Assembly: GCA_037134895.1 (NCBI GenBank)
Contig: JBAXLI010000004.1
Coordinates: 1 to 64,000, forward strand
DNA from: CAIRDP01 sp037134895
GTDB taxonomy: Bacteria; Bacteroidota; Bacteroidia; Bacteroidales; FEN-979
Reading direction: 5' to 3'
Length of the DNA stretch: 64,000 bases
This document shows, in pieces, positions 1 through 7,043 of the stretch. A program made the translations under genes and the position numbers. The notes under the pieces are model-generated. The model saw only the letters and a program-made list of their open reading frames with translations. It was not told the origin of the DNA and did no database searches. Position 1 is the stretch's first letter. Every line of letters starts with the position of its first letter.

Positions 1-1154
1 TTTTCCCAGGCAGCAACCATATCCTCCTTGCGCGAAATTTCCGGGTAAAACGTTCCCAGGGATTCATCAGCTTTTCCAACTGTTGCCGTACATGAAAAAA
101 TCTGACCGGTATAATCGAAGGCCCATTCGGTCTTGCAGGCCGGACATGCATCGAACAATGGATCAGGCAGACTGCCGTTTTCAAAAAGGAACTTTGAAAT
201 TGAATATGCCGGTTTATAAAATTCAAGTATGTGTGGATGTTGCTTTACCTGTTGGTATATGTTTTCGTAAAGTGATATACGGCTGAACAGTTTATCGGAA
301 GTAGCCTGGCAGTGGTGCAATTCATAGTTCCTGCCGATTTGTGTTTTGAAGAGTTCATTTTTCGTCCAGCCTTTATCAATGGCAAACTGCGCCAGTTCAG
401 GCAGGCTCTCAATGTTCTCCTTGTCAATGACCATTCTCAGGTTTACCGGCAATCCCATCCGCAGACAGGCATCGATCCCGTTCACAATCTTTGCAAACGT
501 AGAGCCTCCGCCTTTCAGGAAACGACGGGCATCATGAACATTGCCCACGCCGTCAAGTGTGACCTGGATTTCACGAATGCTTGCTGTTTTCAGCAGGTCG
601 ACATATTCAAGCAGCGAATAGCCATTGGTCACAACGCAGACTTCGAGATTTGCTTCATTTGCTTGCTTGAGCATGTATACAATCAGTTCTTTTTGCTTTG
701 GTGAATTGAGCAGAGGCTCCCCGCCGAAAACCGTAAGGTATTTTTTTCGACCGGCAAATTCACGATTAACATAGCTGAAAAATGCATCAATCACAGCAGT
801 TGTCAGCTCCTGTTTGGCTGGTGCATACTCATCCTGGTAGCAATATGTGCATGCGAAATTGCAGCTGTAGTTGGGTACAAAAAACAGCTGAACCTCATCC
901 TCGTCACGGCTGTCGATGAAATCAAGATATTTGCTTCGATAAAGCCTGGCTTCATCTTTTTCATCAACAAGGTATCCTTTCTCCTTCAGATTTTCACGAA
1001 ACTCTTCTGTAATATCTTTTCCGTCAAGGTAATCATGAAGCATTTTACCTTCGCCCGGACCTAAAATGTCGGCACTTCCGCTAAGCAGATTAACTATGAA
1101 AAAGTTATCCGACCCGGTAATCCTGGAAAAAATATTGTGTTTTGAATAAACCAT
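1..1154 (-). CDS. Radical SAM/SPASM peptide maturase, partial (C-terminus outside window)
   Basis: The visible 384 residues start at an ATG 14 nt after the stop of a 39-aa peptide gene. An N-terminal region of about 85 residues precedes the radical SAM core, whose CxxxCxxC cluster is C98, C102 and C105 within CNFACTYCY; GGEP follows near residue 144. A SPASM region begins with C337, C340 and C355 in CPACKTEWAFDYTGQIFSC. Such proteins bind two or three [4Fe-4S] clusters and typically modify ribosomal peptides or act as anaerobic sulfatase-maturase relatives. Placement directly after a Cys-containing small peptide and an ArsM-like methyltransferase favours peptide maturation; the bond formed cannot be predicted. 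The end of the SPASM domain lies beyond the left edge. Confidence 0.88.
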   Translation of the reverse strand, partial: MVYSKHNIFSRITGSDNFFIVNLLSGSADILGPGEGKMLHDYLDGKDITEEFRENLKEKGYLVDEKDEARLYRSKYLDFIDSRDEDEVQLFFVPNYSCNFACTYCYQDEYAPAKQELTTAVIDAFFSYVNREFAGRKKYLTVFGGEPLLNSPKQKELIVYMLKQANEANLEVCVVTNGYSLLEYVDLLKTASIREIQVTLDGVGNVHDARRFLKGGGSTFAKIVNGIDACLRMGLPVNLRMVIDKENIESLPELAQFAIDKGWTKNELFKTQIGRNYELHHCQATSDKLFSRISLYENIYQQVKQHPHILEFYKPAYSISKFLFENGSLPDPLFDACPACKTEWAFDYTGQIFSCTATVGKADESLGTFYPEISRKEDMVAAWE

Positions 1155-1168
1155 AAGATCAATACCCG

Positions 1169-1288
1169 TTAGTCATGACAACCCACAATGGTTTTGGAAG
1201 TTTTGGCACAGCATTGGGCCACCTTTTTTGTGTTGGTCTTTTTTACTTCAGTTTTAACTTCAATCTTCTTCTTAATAAGGCTTTTCAT
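1169..1288 (-). CDS. Candidate 39-aa RiPP precursor peptide with C-terminal cysteines
   Basis: Too short for usual gene callers. It is an ATG-initiated 39-residue frame between the ArsM-like gene (86 nt upstream) and the radical SAM gene (14 nt downstream), all on the minus strand. The first 24 residues are Lys/Thr/Glu-rich and look like a leader (MKSLIKKKIEVKTEVKK at the start). The last 14 residues form a compact core with three Cys: QCCAKTSKTIVGCHD at the end. Position and composition are typical of precursors modified by SPASM-type radical SAM enzymes (sactipeptide or ranthipeptide thioethers), but I recognise no named precursor family. The coding call is inferred from context and composition. 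Confidence 0.7.
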   Translation of the reverse strand: MKSLIKKKIEVKTEVKKTNTKKVAQCCAKTSKTIVGCHD

Positions 1289-1374
1289 TTTTTTTGTTTT
1301 TTGATTTATAAAAAATTATTATTTCGGTTTACTATCATTAAATATATAAAGGATTTTGCATTCATAAAATCAGG

Positions 1375-2019
1375 TCAACAGCCACATGCGCAGGCATCTC
1401 TTTTTCCTGCAATGGTAAAGCTGGCAACCTCGGCTTTCCCTTTGGCATATGGTGCCGATTCCTCGATGATTTCAACAGCGGAGAAACCTGCTTTTTCCAG
1501 GTGTTCCATGTATTCAGCACGGGTTACCGAGCCGGCCCAGCATTCAGCTACAGCAACGGGATCATTTCGGTATTCGTCGGCAATCGGTTTAGTGGCATAA
1601 ATATCGCTGATCACAAATCTGCCTCCTTTTTTCAGGATGCGGTGTATCTCGTTCCAGACTGCCTGTTTATCACCGGCATGGTTGAGAGTGCAATTAGAGA
1701 TAACCAGATCCGCTGTTTTATCAGGCAAATCGAGTTTCTCAAGTTCGCTGCGTACAAAGCTTACATTCGACACTTTGAATTTTTCTGCATTATGCCTTGC
1801 TTTTTCAAGCATCCCGTCAGAAATATCAACGCCATAAACAAACCCTGTTTCTCCAACAGAGTCAGCCATGCGCAATACGTCAGTTCCACGCCCGCTGCCC
1901 AGGTCCACACATACCTCACCGGTTTGCGGTTCTGCATAATTTATTGCTCCACCGCATGATAAGCAGCATTCCGATCCGGCCAATTCGCTGTATCTGTTGT
2001 TTATTTCTTTTACTTCCAT
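1375..2019 (-). CDS. ArsM-like SAM-dependent methyltransferase, Cys-rich
   Basis: A 214-aa class I methyltransferase. The SAM-binding motif I is VDLGSGRGTD (residues 38-47), followed by GVDISDGM near 63-70. It resembles arsenite methyltransferase ArsM in carrying SNC (C110) before an LNxxxDK stretch and AEC (C160) after RNDP, plus an N-terminal C18/C19/C22 group; ArsM uses cysteines in comparable places to bind As(III). An unusual C-terminal tail has C210, C212 and C214 (ACACGC). It leads an operon with the small peptide and the radical SAM maturase, so the substrate could be arsenic, another soft metalloid, or the peptide itself. No ArsR, ArsB or ArsC gene is seen nearby. Confidence 0.78.
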   Translation of the reverse strand: MEVKEINNRYSELAGSECCLSCGGAINYAEPQTGEVCVDLGSGRGTDVLRMADSVGETGFVYGVDISDGMLEKARHNAEKFKVSNVSFVRSELEKLDLPDKTADLVISNCTLNHAGDKQAVWNEIHRILKKGGRFVISDIYATKPIADEYRNDPVAVAECWAGSVTRAEYMEHLEKAGFSAVEIIEESAPYAKGKAEVASFTIAGKRDACACGC

Positions 2020-2104
2020 GTTTGATCAGGTATTTGTTAAGATACATAAATTCAATACATTATGTATTCTTACCGTGTATTTGATGTTATTTGTTAAAGA
2101 GATG

Positions 2105-2146
2105 CAAAGGTAGAAAATATTTTTGTTAAATCGCTTAAATATCACT
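2105..2146 (-). promoter_or_regulatory. Promoter of the ArsM-like/peptide/rSAM operon with 21-bp shared element
   Basis: On the minus strand a Bacteroidota -7 box TACCTTTG occupies 2112-2105, about 86 nt upstream of the methyltransferase ATG. Thirteen bases upstream of it lies a 21-bp element (2146-2126, containing GTGATATTTAAGCGATTTAA) that recurs exactly, inverted, at 2969-2989. No clean TTTG -33 box is present where the element sits, which fits an activator-dependent promoter. Promoter assignment follows the known TTTG/TAnnTTTG consensus; the regulatory role is inferred. Confidence 0.5.
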
Positions 2147-2179
2147 AAACATTTTGAACAATAATATCGTTTTAAAGTT

Positions 2180-2398
2180 TTATCTCCAGTAAGGTTTATT
2201 AAACTTTGAATTCAATTCTTCAACAAGATTATCAATCTGTTCGGGAGTAAATCCTTTGTCCCTGGCAACATCTCCAACTGTGCCCCAAACAGTTTCACCG
2301 CATACGATGCATCGCAGTCCTTTCTCCCCTAGAAATCCAACTATCCCCGCATATGTTGTGACCAATTCCTCAACAACAGAGTCGGCAGTGATTGGCAT
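2180..2398 (-). CDS. DUF1858 domain protein
   Basis: A 72-residue protein that matches the small DUF1858 family: an N-terminal ITADSVVEEL helix, a central GLRCIVCGETVWGTV segment with C30 and C33, and a C-terminal helical stretch ending LVEELN. DUF1858 domains are found alone or joined to hybrid-cluster and metal- or sulfur-handling proteins; the molecular role is unknown. It follows the membrane Fe-S protein by 16 nt and is probably co-transcribed with it. The two cysteines suggest metal or redox binding. Confidence 0.8.
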   Translation of the reverse strand: MPITADSVVEELVTTYAGIVGFLGEKGLRCIVCGETVWGTVGDVARDKGFTPEQIDNLVEELNSKFNKPYWR

Positions 2399-2414
2399 CT
2401 TAGAGATCTTATAT

Positions 2415-2912
2415 TTAAACCTTATACTTCAGACTCCCGTTCGGACAGGATTCCACGCAAAGCAGGCATTTGGAGCAGGTATAGCTGTCACCGGGTTTAT
2501 TGAGGCCCGGTTTATATAAGCTGAATTGTTTTGGTTCCATGGTTACGATATAGCATTTTTTATCACAGATCCCGCAGTTTTTGCAGGTTATATCATTCAG
2601 TTTAATCCGGAACAGAGAGTACTTATTAAACCATCCTGAAATCCATGCTATAGGGCAACCTACTTTATGGTACATGTACATTTGTTTGATCTTACCTTCG
2701 GGGCTCAATCCCATCATCAGTTCCATGATCAATCCCATAGGACATACCCAACGACAGAATACCTTGCCAAACACCACGCCAGTAATGGTCCCGGCCAGCA
2801 ATATCCACCATAAGGAAATATGCAAATATGAAATAGCCAGGTAAAGTGAAATACCTGATACAGCAAGGATGATCATCCTTTTATTGATAAGGAATTTGGC
2901 AATGGGCTGCAT
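2415..2912 (-). CDS. Membrane-anchored 4Fe-4S binding protein, NapH/polyferredoxin-like
   Basis: 165 residues. One or two hydrophobic N-terminal segments (about 13-30 and 33-52) are followed by the FCRWVCPMG motif (C53, C57) typical of NapH/CcoG-type membrane ferredoxins. Two C-terminal ferredoxin motifs follow: CKNCGICDKKC and CSKCLLCVESCP. It is shorter than usual NapH proteins (about 280 aa) and lacks the second pair of membrane helices. It likely carries electrons at the inner membrane. Its promoter shares a 21-bp element with that of the ArsM-like operon downstream, suggesting it supplies or disposes of electrons for that operon; that link is inference. Confidence 0.8.
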   Translation of the reverse strand: MQPIAKFLINKRMIILAVSGISLYLAISYLHISLWWILLAGTITGVVFGKVFCRWVCPMGLIMELMMGLSPEGKIKQMYMYHKVGCPIAWISGWFNKYSLFRIKLNDITCKNCGICDKKCYIVTMEPKQFSLYKPGLNKPGDSYTCSKCLLCVESCPNGSLKYKV

Positions 2913-2951
2913 ACTGTTTAATTAAAGCGCATAAATAACACTATCTGGCGG

Positions 2952-2989
2952 CAAAAGTAATAAAACAAAGTGATATTTAAGCGATTTAA
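2952..2989 (-). promoter_or_regulatory. Promoter of the membrane Fe-S/DUF1858 operon with second copy of the 21-bp element
   Basis: On the minus strand a -7 box TACTTTTG lies at 2959-2952, about 40 nt before the Fe-S protein ATG. The 21-bp element (2969-2989) sits 9 nt upstream of it, in the opposite orientation to the copy at 2126-2146. The element contains an 11-bp-spaced direct repeat (GTGAT then GCGAT). Shared placement at two promoters suggests one common regulator that is not encoded beside them. Confidence 0.48.
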
Positions 2990-3063
2990 TAATTTTTTGT
3001 TATTTGTGGGATTATTATTGCTTTAATCGCTGAACTGACCCGATTTTCCAGTACTGAAAACGC

Positions 3064-3087
3064 AAGCCGTCCTTTTTAGGATGGCTT
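3064..3087 (-). terminator. Possible terminator of the trans-sulfuration enzyme gene
   Basis: Inverted repeat AAGCCGTCC (3064-3072) and GGATGGCTT (3079-3087) with one mismatch and a 6-nt loop, about 85 nt beyond the minus-strand stop at 3172. The tail on the minus strand is only weakly T-rich, so termination strength is uncertain. The rest of 2990-3171 shows nothing else that I can support. Confidence 0.35.
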
Positions 3088-3171
3088 AAAGGATCTGACC
3101 ACAAGATCATAACTTTTTTTCAATACCGGATATTCCGGCATTCTCCCGTTCATGTGTGATTTGAAAAAGAA

Positions 3172-4350
3172 TTACTTTGACAGAGCGTTTTCCAGATCTG
3201 CAATAATGTCTTTAACATCTTCTATCCCGATAGCAAGCCTGATCAGGTCATCAGTAATACCGGATTCTTTCTTGTCCTCTATCGAGACCTTGGAATGAGT
3301 CATAGAGGCAGGGTGCTGGATTAAAGTTTCGACTCCTCCCAATGATACTGCCAACAGTGCAAGTTTAACATTATCGAGTAATTTTTTTGCTCCACTATAA
3401 CCTTCTTTGAGTCCGAAACTAATCATCGATCCGCTCCCTTTCATTTGCTCATACGCAAGTTCAAACTGGGGATGAGATTGCAGTCCCGGGTATCTGATCC
3501 ATGCTACCTGCGGATGAGATTCAAGGAATTTTGCAACTTCCAATGCACTTTGCTGAGCCCTGTCGATTCTGATTCCCAGGGTTTTTAATCCGCGCAGCAC
3601 CAGATATGCCTGGTGGGGGTCCATATTACAACCCAGGTTGATCATCATATTCCGGAGTTTGTCATACATTGCTTTTTCTTTCGGAATTATAATTCCGGCT
3701 ACAATATCGGCATGGCCGTTAATGAATTTGGTCATCGAATGAAATACAATGTCGGCTCCCAAATCGAGGGGGTTTTGTAAATATGGGCTGCAAAAGGTAT
3801 TGTCAACCACGAGAAGCAACCCGTGTTTATGGGCAATCTCAGCGCAGGCAACCAGGTCGGTTATATCCATTGTCGGATTAGCAGGGGTTTCGATGTATAA
3901 TATTTTAGAATTAGGTCTTATCGCTTTTTCAATTTGTGCAGCATCTGTTGTATTGATGTAGGTTGATTGAAATCCAAAGCGGGTGAATTGTTTTTCCATA
4001 ACACCCCTGGCAGGGCCATAGATGGCATCGGTACTGATAATATGATCTCCCTGGCTCATCAGACCCAGGTAAATAGTGGTCGCTGCAGCCATTCCGGAGC
4101 TCACGGCAATACCTCCATATCCATTTTCAAGAATGGCAAGTTGTCGTTCGAGTGCATTGATAGTAGGATTTCCGATACGGGTATAAATATATCCGTCACT
4201 TTCACCTGCAAAACATCGTGCTCCTTCATCGGCACTATCAAAAGAAAACGTGGATGTCTGGTAAATGGGAACGGTCGCTGAATGGAATTGATCGTCAATG
4301 CCACCTGAATGGATCAGTTTGGTATTAAAACCGGATTCTTCGTTTTTCAT
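3172..4350 (-). CDS. PLP-dependent trans-sulfuration enzyme, methionine gamma-lyase/cystathionine lyase-like
   Basis: 392 residues from the ATG at 4350; an in-frame TTG at 4368 is less likely. Family signatures are clear: the YTRIGNPT motif, SSGMAA, VVDNTFCSPYLQNPL, and the Schiff-base lysine in HSMTKFINGHADIVAG. The family (Cys/Met metabolism PLP enzymes) cleaves or forms C-S bonds, releasing methanethiol, H2S or cysteine. The active-site Tyr is retained (AIYGPARG), but the neighbouring Cys that marks classical methionine gamma-lyases is Pro here, so the substrate could be cystathionine or O-acylhomoserine instead. It is divergent from the thioesterase, sharing a palindromic operator at 4397-4416. 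Confidence 0.85.
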   Translation of the reverse strand: MKNEESGFNTKLIHSGGIDDQFHSATVPIYQTSTFSFDSADEGARCFAGESDGYIYTRIGNPTINALERQLAILENGYGGIAVSSGMAAATTIYLGLMSQGDHIISTDAIYGPARGVMEKQFTRFGFQSTYINTTDAAQIEKAIRPNSKILYIETPANPTMDITDLVACAEIAHKHGLLLVVDNTFCSPYLQNPLDLGADIVFHSMTKFINGHADIVAGIIIPKEKAMYDKLRNMMINLGCNMDPHQAYLVLRGLKTLGIRIDRAQQSALEVAKFLESHPQVAWIRYPGLQSHPQFELAYEQMKGSGSMISFGLKEGYSGAKKLLDNVKLALLAVSLGGVETLIQHPASMTHSKVSIEDKKESGITDDLIRLAIGIEDVKDIIADLENALSK

Positions 4351-4396
4351 AATGTGATGTTTGAGCAAAGTTTTTTTAGAAAAGAAAAAGCAAATG

Positions 4397-4416
4397 TAAT
4401 GAACATTTGTTCATTA
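4397..4416. promoter_or_regulatory. 20-bp perfect palindromic operator (copy 1)
   Basis: TAATGAACATTTGTTCATTA is a pair of perfect 9-bp arms around a TT centre. It lies between divergent genes: on the minus strand a -7 box TACATTTG (4398-4391) abuts it and serves the trans-sulfuration gene, and on the plus strand a -7 box TACTTTTG (4422-4429) serves the thioesterase. The same core recurs at 6571-6586. It is likely the site of one transcription factor, for which the adjacent DUF134 protein is the best candidate. Confidence 0.65.
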
Positions 4417-4469
4417 TTGCTTACTTTTGAGAAATTATCGCAAGTAAGTGAAAATGCAGTTTGTGAATT

Positions 4470-4856
4470 ATGATTACAAATAAGGATTATTCATCATTTG
4501 AAGTCAGGCAAGACAGGTTTGTGTTTCATGAATATATTAATGACCACGGAAATCTTTTTGGTGGTAATGCCATGAAATGGATGGATGAGGTGGCTTATAT
4601 TGCAGCCAAACAGTTTACCCGGCAAAGGATGGTTACGGTTTCCGTCGAAAGAGTAAAATTTCTACTCGCTGTTCCACTAGGGTCAATTGTGAAGGTACTG
4701 GCTAAAATTCACTCAGATGGTCCGGTCAAACTGGTTATTGGAACAGAAATATGGCTAGAGGTTAATCAGGAACCATATATTGTAAAAGCAATAGAAGCAA
4801 AATTTATCTTTGCTTCTATTGATGAGGCAGGGCATCCGGTAAGATTGCCAAGTTGA
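4470..4856 (+). CDS. Acyl-CoA thioesterase, hotdog fold (YciA/BFIT-like)
   Basis: 128 residues with the hallmark of hotdog acyl-CoA thioesterases: NDHGNLFGGNAMKWMDEVAYIAA (residues 25-47), carrying the catalytic Asp in the central helix, followed by VSVERVKFLLAVPLGSIV. It hydrolyses acyl-CoA thioesters in the cytoplasm; substrate length is not predictable. It is transcribed away from the trans-sulfuration gene across a shared operator and converges with the HdrB-like gene, their stops 3 nt apart. Length is typical of the single-domain members. Confidence 0.85.
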   Translation: MITNKDYSSFEVRQDRFVFHEYINDHGNLFGGNAMKWMDEVAYIAAKQFTRQRMVTVSVERVKFLLAVPLGSIVKVLAKIHSDGPVKLVIGTEIWLEVNQEPYIVKAIEAKFIFASIDEAGHPVRLPS

Positions 4857-4859
4857 GAC

Positions 4860-5924
4860 TTAAAGAGATTTTAAAAATTGAGCCTTTACAGGACTCCCCA
4901 GGTCTGCACCATTTATACCTTTGAATTTGTCTTCCCGGGAATAGGCCACACCCAATTTTACTAAAAGCGGCTCTACGTCGACCTGGTGAAGTTGTATACC
5001 CAGATCCCATGGATCATAACCCAGGACCAGTCCTGCAACCTCTTCATAGGTTAATACGGGGATCCCATATCCTTCAGCATCATAGGTTTTATTTTCCATT
5101 TCACTGATAACATATTGCCAGCGATCAAGGAAAAAGGTACATCCCGGACAGTTTGCAATGATCAGGTCGGGATGATAGGGAGCCATTGATTCAAATTTTA
5201 TTTTTGAATTGGTAACAGAGTAGCCCCGGTTTTCTTTTATAAGGTATTGTCTGAATCCAAAACCACAGCAATGCCTGCGTTCAGGATAATCGACCTGTTC
5301 ACCACCCCAGGCATCAATAAGTCCGGCCAGTACATAGGGATACTCAGCACCTCCGATCCCTTTCTCAGGAAATATTTTGGCATAATGACAGCCAATATGA
5401 TCAACAATCTTCAGTGGATTACCAGTTGAGCAGTTAACCAATTGTAATTTGGCCTTTTCAGCAATCTGATCCCTGAATTTATAGATTATATCACTGGTAT
5501 GAACAAGGTTCGAGGGAATTTTAAAACCAAGACCGGTTGCTTTAAATAATGCCGTTCTTGTTTTTTTCTCTTCTTCAGGAAAATGCTTCCATGTTTCGAG
5601 CACTTCGGTATAAATGCCAAACGAGGTAACACAGGAGCATACAAAATTTTCGTACCTGGCCTTTGTCATAAGGGCAAATTGCCTGGCAACGACGGTCATG
5701 GTTGTTTCAAAGGGTATGATGCCCGAATGATATGCGATACCGGTACAGGTGGTTTGTTCGGGGTCATCGAAAATATCTTTTCCAAGCTCATCCCGAAGTA
5801 TCCTGAGGAAGATTGTTTCCGATGCAGGGAAAAAGTTCTGACGAATGCAGGAGCGGGCAAAATAATAGTGGTCATCAGCAATTTCTTTCTGATAGGACAA
5901 CCAGCGCTGGTTTTTATTTTTCAT
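4860..5924 (-). CDS. hdrB: Heterodisulfide reductase subunit B-like protein (two CCG domains)
   Basis: 354 residues with two Cys-rich CCG domains. The first has C26, C60 and C96/C98; the second has C179 (HIGCHYAK), C219-C220 (RRHCCGFG) and C259/C262 (NCPGC), the pattern that holds noncubane [4Fe-4S] clusters in HdrB. The protein probably reduces or exchanges a disulfide or persulfide substrate in the cytoplasm, fed by the HdrC-like partner whose gene overlaps its start by 11 bp. HdrA, the flavin bifurcating subunit, is absent here, so the electron donor is open; a ferredoxin or membrane partner is possible. The N-terminus is longer than methanogen HdrB. Confidence 0.82.
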   Translation of the reverse strand: MKNKNQRWLSYQKEIADDHYYFARSCIRQNFFPASETIFLRILRDELGKDIFDDPEQTTCTGIAYHSGIIPFETTMTVVARQFALMTKARYENFVCSCVTSFGIYTEVLETWKHFPEEEKKTRTALFKATGLGFKIPSNLVHTSDIIYKFRDQIAEKAKLQLVNCSTGNPLKIVDHIGCHYAKIFPEKGIGGAEYPYVLAGLIDAWGGEQVDYPERRHCCGFGFRQYLIKENRGYSVTNSKIKFESMAPYHPDLIIANCPGCTFFLDRWQYVISEMENKTYDAEGYGIPVLTYEEVAGLVLGYDPWDLGIQLHQVDVEPLLVKLGVAYSREDKFKGINGADLGSPVKAQFLKSL

Positions 5925-6543
5925 TGACGAGGTTTTTGGTTGTGCCGTCCTCGATTTGCTGAAAACGTTCCATGGCGCCTGTTTCTAAAAAAATCGCATA
6001 AAGATCATCGAGGGATTGTTTTGAAATTCTTCTTAATGTCCCCGCACCTTCATGGTTGTAATTGGCCCCCAGCCTTGCAAGTATCGATTCCCGGTTTTCC
6101 CTGTACCATTCCCAAACAGGCCCCTGTTCAGGGTACTTTCCGGTATCAATCTCATCAAGATGCACGCAATAGCCATATTTCAGAATATGTTCACCCACCG
6201 TTCGTTTTATTTCCAGTTGCAGTTTACCCTGCTCTGAATCGGCAAAGAACCCCGTTTTAATGGATAATGCGCGTAAAGCCTGAATGATATACCCGGGAGT
6301 ATTTCCCCTGGGGCATCGTGTTTTACATGATAAACATTCGCCGCAACGCCATATAGTATCTCCTTTCAGCAACTCCAGCAAAATTTCTTCATTTCTGTAT
6401 TGGACCATTTCAACCACCATTCTGGGATCATAGTCTGATACCTGGGCCGCCGGGCAGATGGCGGTACAAGTGCCGCAACTGATGCAGGCCTTAAGTCCTT
6501 CACGGATCCTTATGTCGTCAAAGAGTTGATTTATTGAACACAT
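5914..6543 (-). CDS. hdrC: Heterodisulfide reductase subunit C-like 4Fe-4S protein
   Basis: 209 residues. Two ferredoxin motifs lie in the first 80 residues: C20, C23, C26, C30 (CISCGTCTAICP) and C67, C70, C73, C77 (CGECLSCKTRCP), the HdrC arrangement, followed by a helical C-terminal half of unknown role. It overlaps the HdrB-like start by 11 bp, indicating translational coupling. On the minus strand a -7 box TATTTTTG (6570-6563) lies directly next to the palindromic operator at 6569-6588, so it should be controlled together with the divergent DUF134 gene. Confidence 0.83.
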   Translation of the reverse strand: MCSINQLFDDIRIREGLKACISCGTCTAICPAAQVSDYDPRMVVEMVQYRNEEILLELLKGDTIWRCGECLSCKTRCPRGNTPGYIIQALRALSIKTGFFADSEQGKLQLEIKRTVGEHILKYGYCVHLDEIDTGKYPEQGPVWEWYRENRESILARLGANYNHEGAGTLRRISKQSLDDLYAIFLETGAMERFQQIEDGTTKNLVNEK

Positions 6544-6568
6544 TGATAATCGTTTTTTTAAGCAAAAA

Positions 6569-6588
6569 TAATGAACATTTGTTCATAA
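6569..6588. promoter_or_regulatory. Palindromic operator (copy 2) between hdrC and DUF134 gene
   Basis: The core ATGAACATTTGTTCAT (6571-6586) is identical to copy 1 at 4399-4414; the outer bases match the palindrome on one side only. For the plus-strand DUF134 promoter the TTTG inside it (6578-6581) can act as the -33 box, 22 nt from a -7 box TACCTTTG (6604-6611), so a bound protein would block the promoter. The minus-strand hdrC -7 box abuts the other edge. Autoregulation by the DUF134 product is the simplest reading. Confidence 0.62.
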
Positions 6589-6628
6589 ATGAAAATTATT
6601 TCGTACCTTTGTGATCAGAAATATCATA

Positions 6629-7042
6629 ATGTCGCCCCGTCCAAAACATAATCGAACTGTATTTGACCCTCCCAAGTTCAAAGGGTATAAGCCATTCGGG
6701 TATTATGCCGGAGAAAATGAACCCGTATTTCTTTTATTTGAGGAGTACACCTCTATTAAATTGTGTGACTATGAATTGATGACGCAGTCACAGGCAGCAC
6801 ATATCATGAATATTTCCAGGCCTACCTTCACACGTTTATATGAAAGTGCCCGCCGGAAAATCGCATTGGCGCTTACCGAAGCTCGTCCAATTGAAGTGGA
6901 AAAAGGCATGGCCTATTTTAGTAATGATTGGTATAATTGCCGTGCGTGCAATATTTTCTTTACAGCCCCAGAGATAGAATTGTCAGCAATCAGATGTCCT
7001 CTGTGCCAATCAAAGAATCTGGAAGAAATAACAACAAATTGA
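6629..7042 (+). CDS. DUF134 family DNA-binding regulator
   Basis: 137 residues from ATG 6629 (MSPRPKHNR), chosen over an upstream GTG because the -7 box ends at 6611 and family members begin with this arginine-rich stretch. A helix-turn-helix is visible near residues 56-88 (MTQSQAAHIMNISRPTFTRLYESARRKIA). The C-terminus has two CxxC pairs (CRAC and CPLC) that could bind zinc or sense metal or redox state. DUF134 genes often neighbour NifX/NifB-domain proteins, as here. It is probably the factor that binds the palindromes at 4397-4416 and 6569-6588; that is inference. Confidence 0.82.
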   Translation: MSPRPKHNRTVFDPPKFKGYKPFGYYAGENEPVFLLFEEYTSIKLCDYELMTQSQAAHIMNISRPTFTRLYESARRKIALALTEARPIEVEKGMAYFSNDWYNCRACNIFFTAPEIELSAIRCPLCQSKNLEEITTN

Positions 7043-7043
7043 A

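Noticed and set aside
312..704. Plus-strand open frame of 130 residues near the left edge
   Set aside because: It lies antisense to the radical SAM gene, whose cysteine motifs and SPASM region on the minus strand are unmistakable.
1375..2019. Classical arsenic resistance operon
   Set aside because: No ArsR, ArsC, ArsB/Acr3 or ArsA gene is near; the partners are a small peptide and a radical SAM enzyme instead.
2126..2989. Transposon with 21-bp terminal inverted repeats around the DUF1858 and Fe-S genes
   Set aside because: Both copies sit next to -7 promoter boxes, no transposase lies between them, and no target-site duplication was found; a shared regulatory element is the better reading.
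3127..3139. Short palindrome CCGGATATTCCGG
   Set aside because: Too short and without a second copy or promoter context to support a function.
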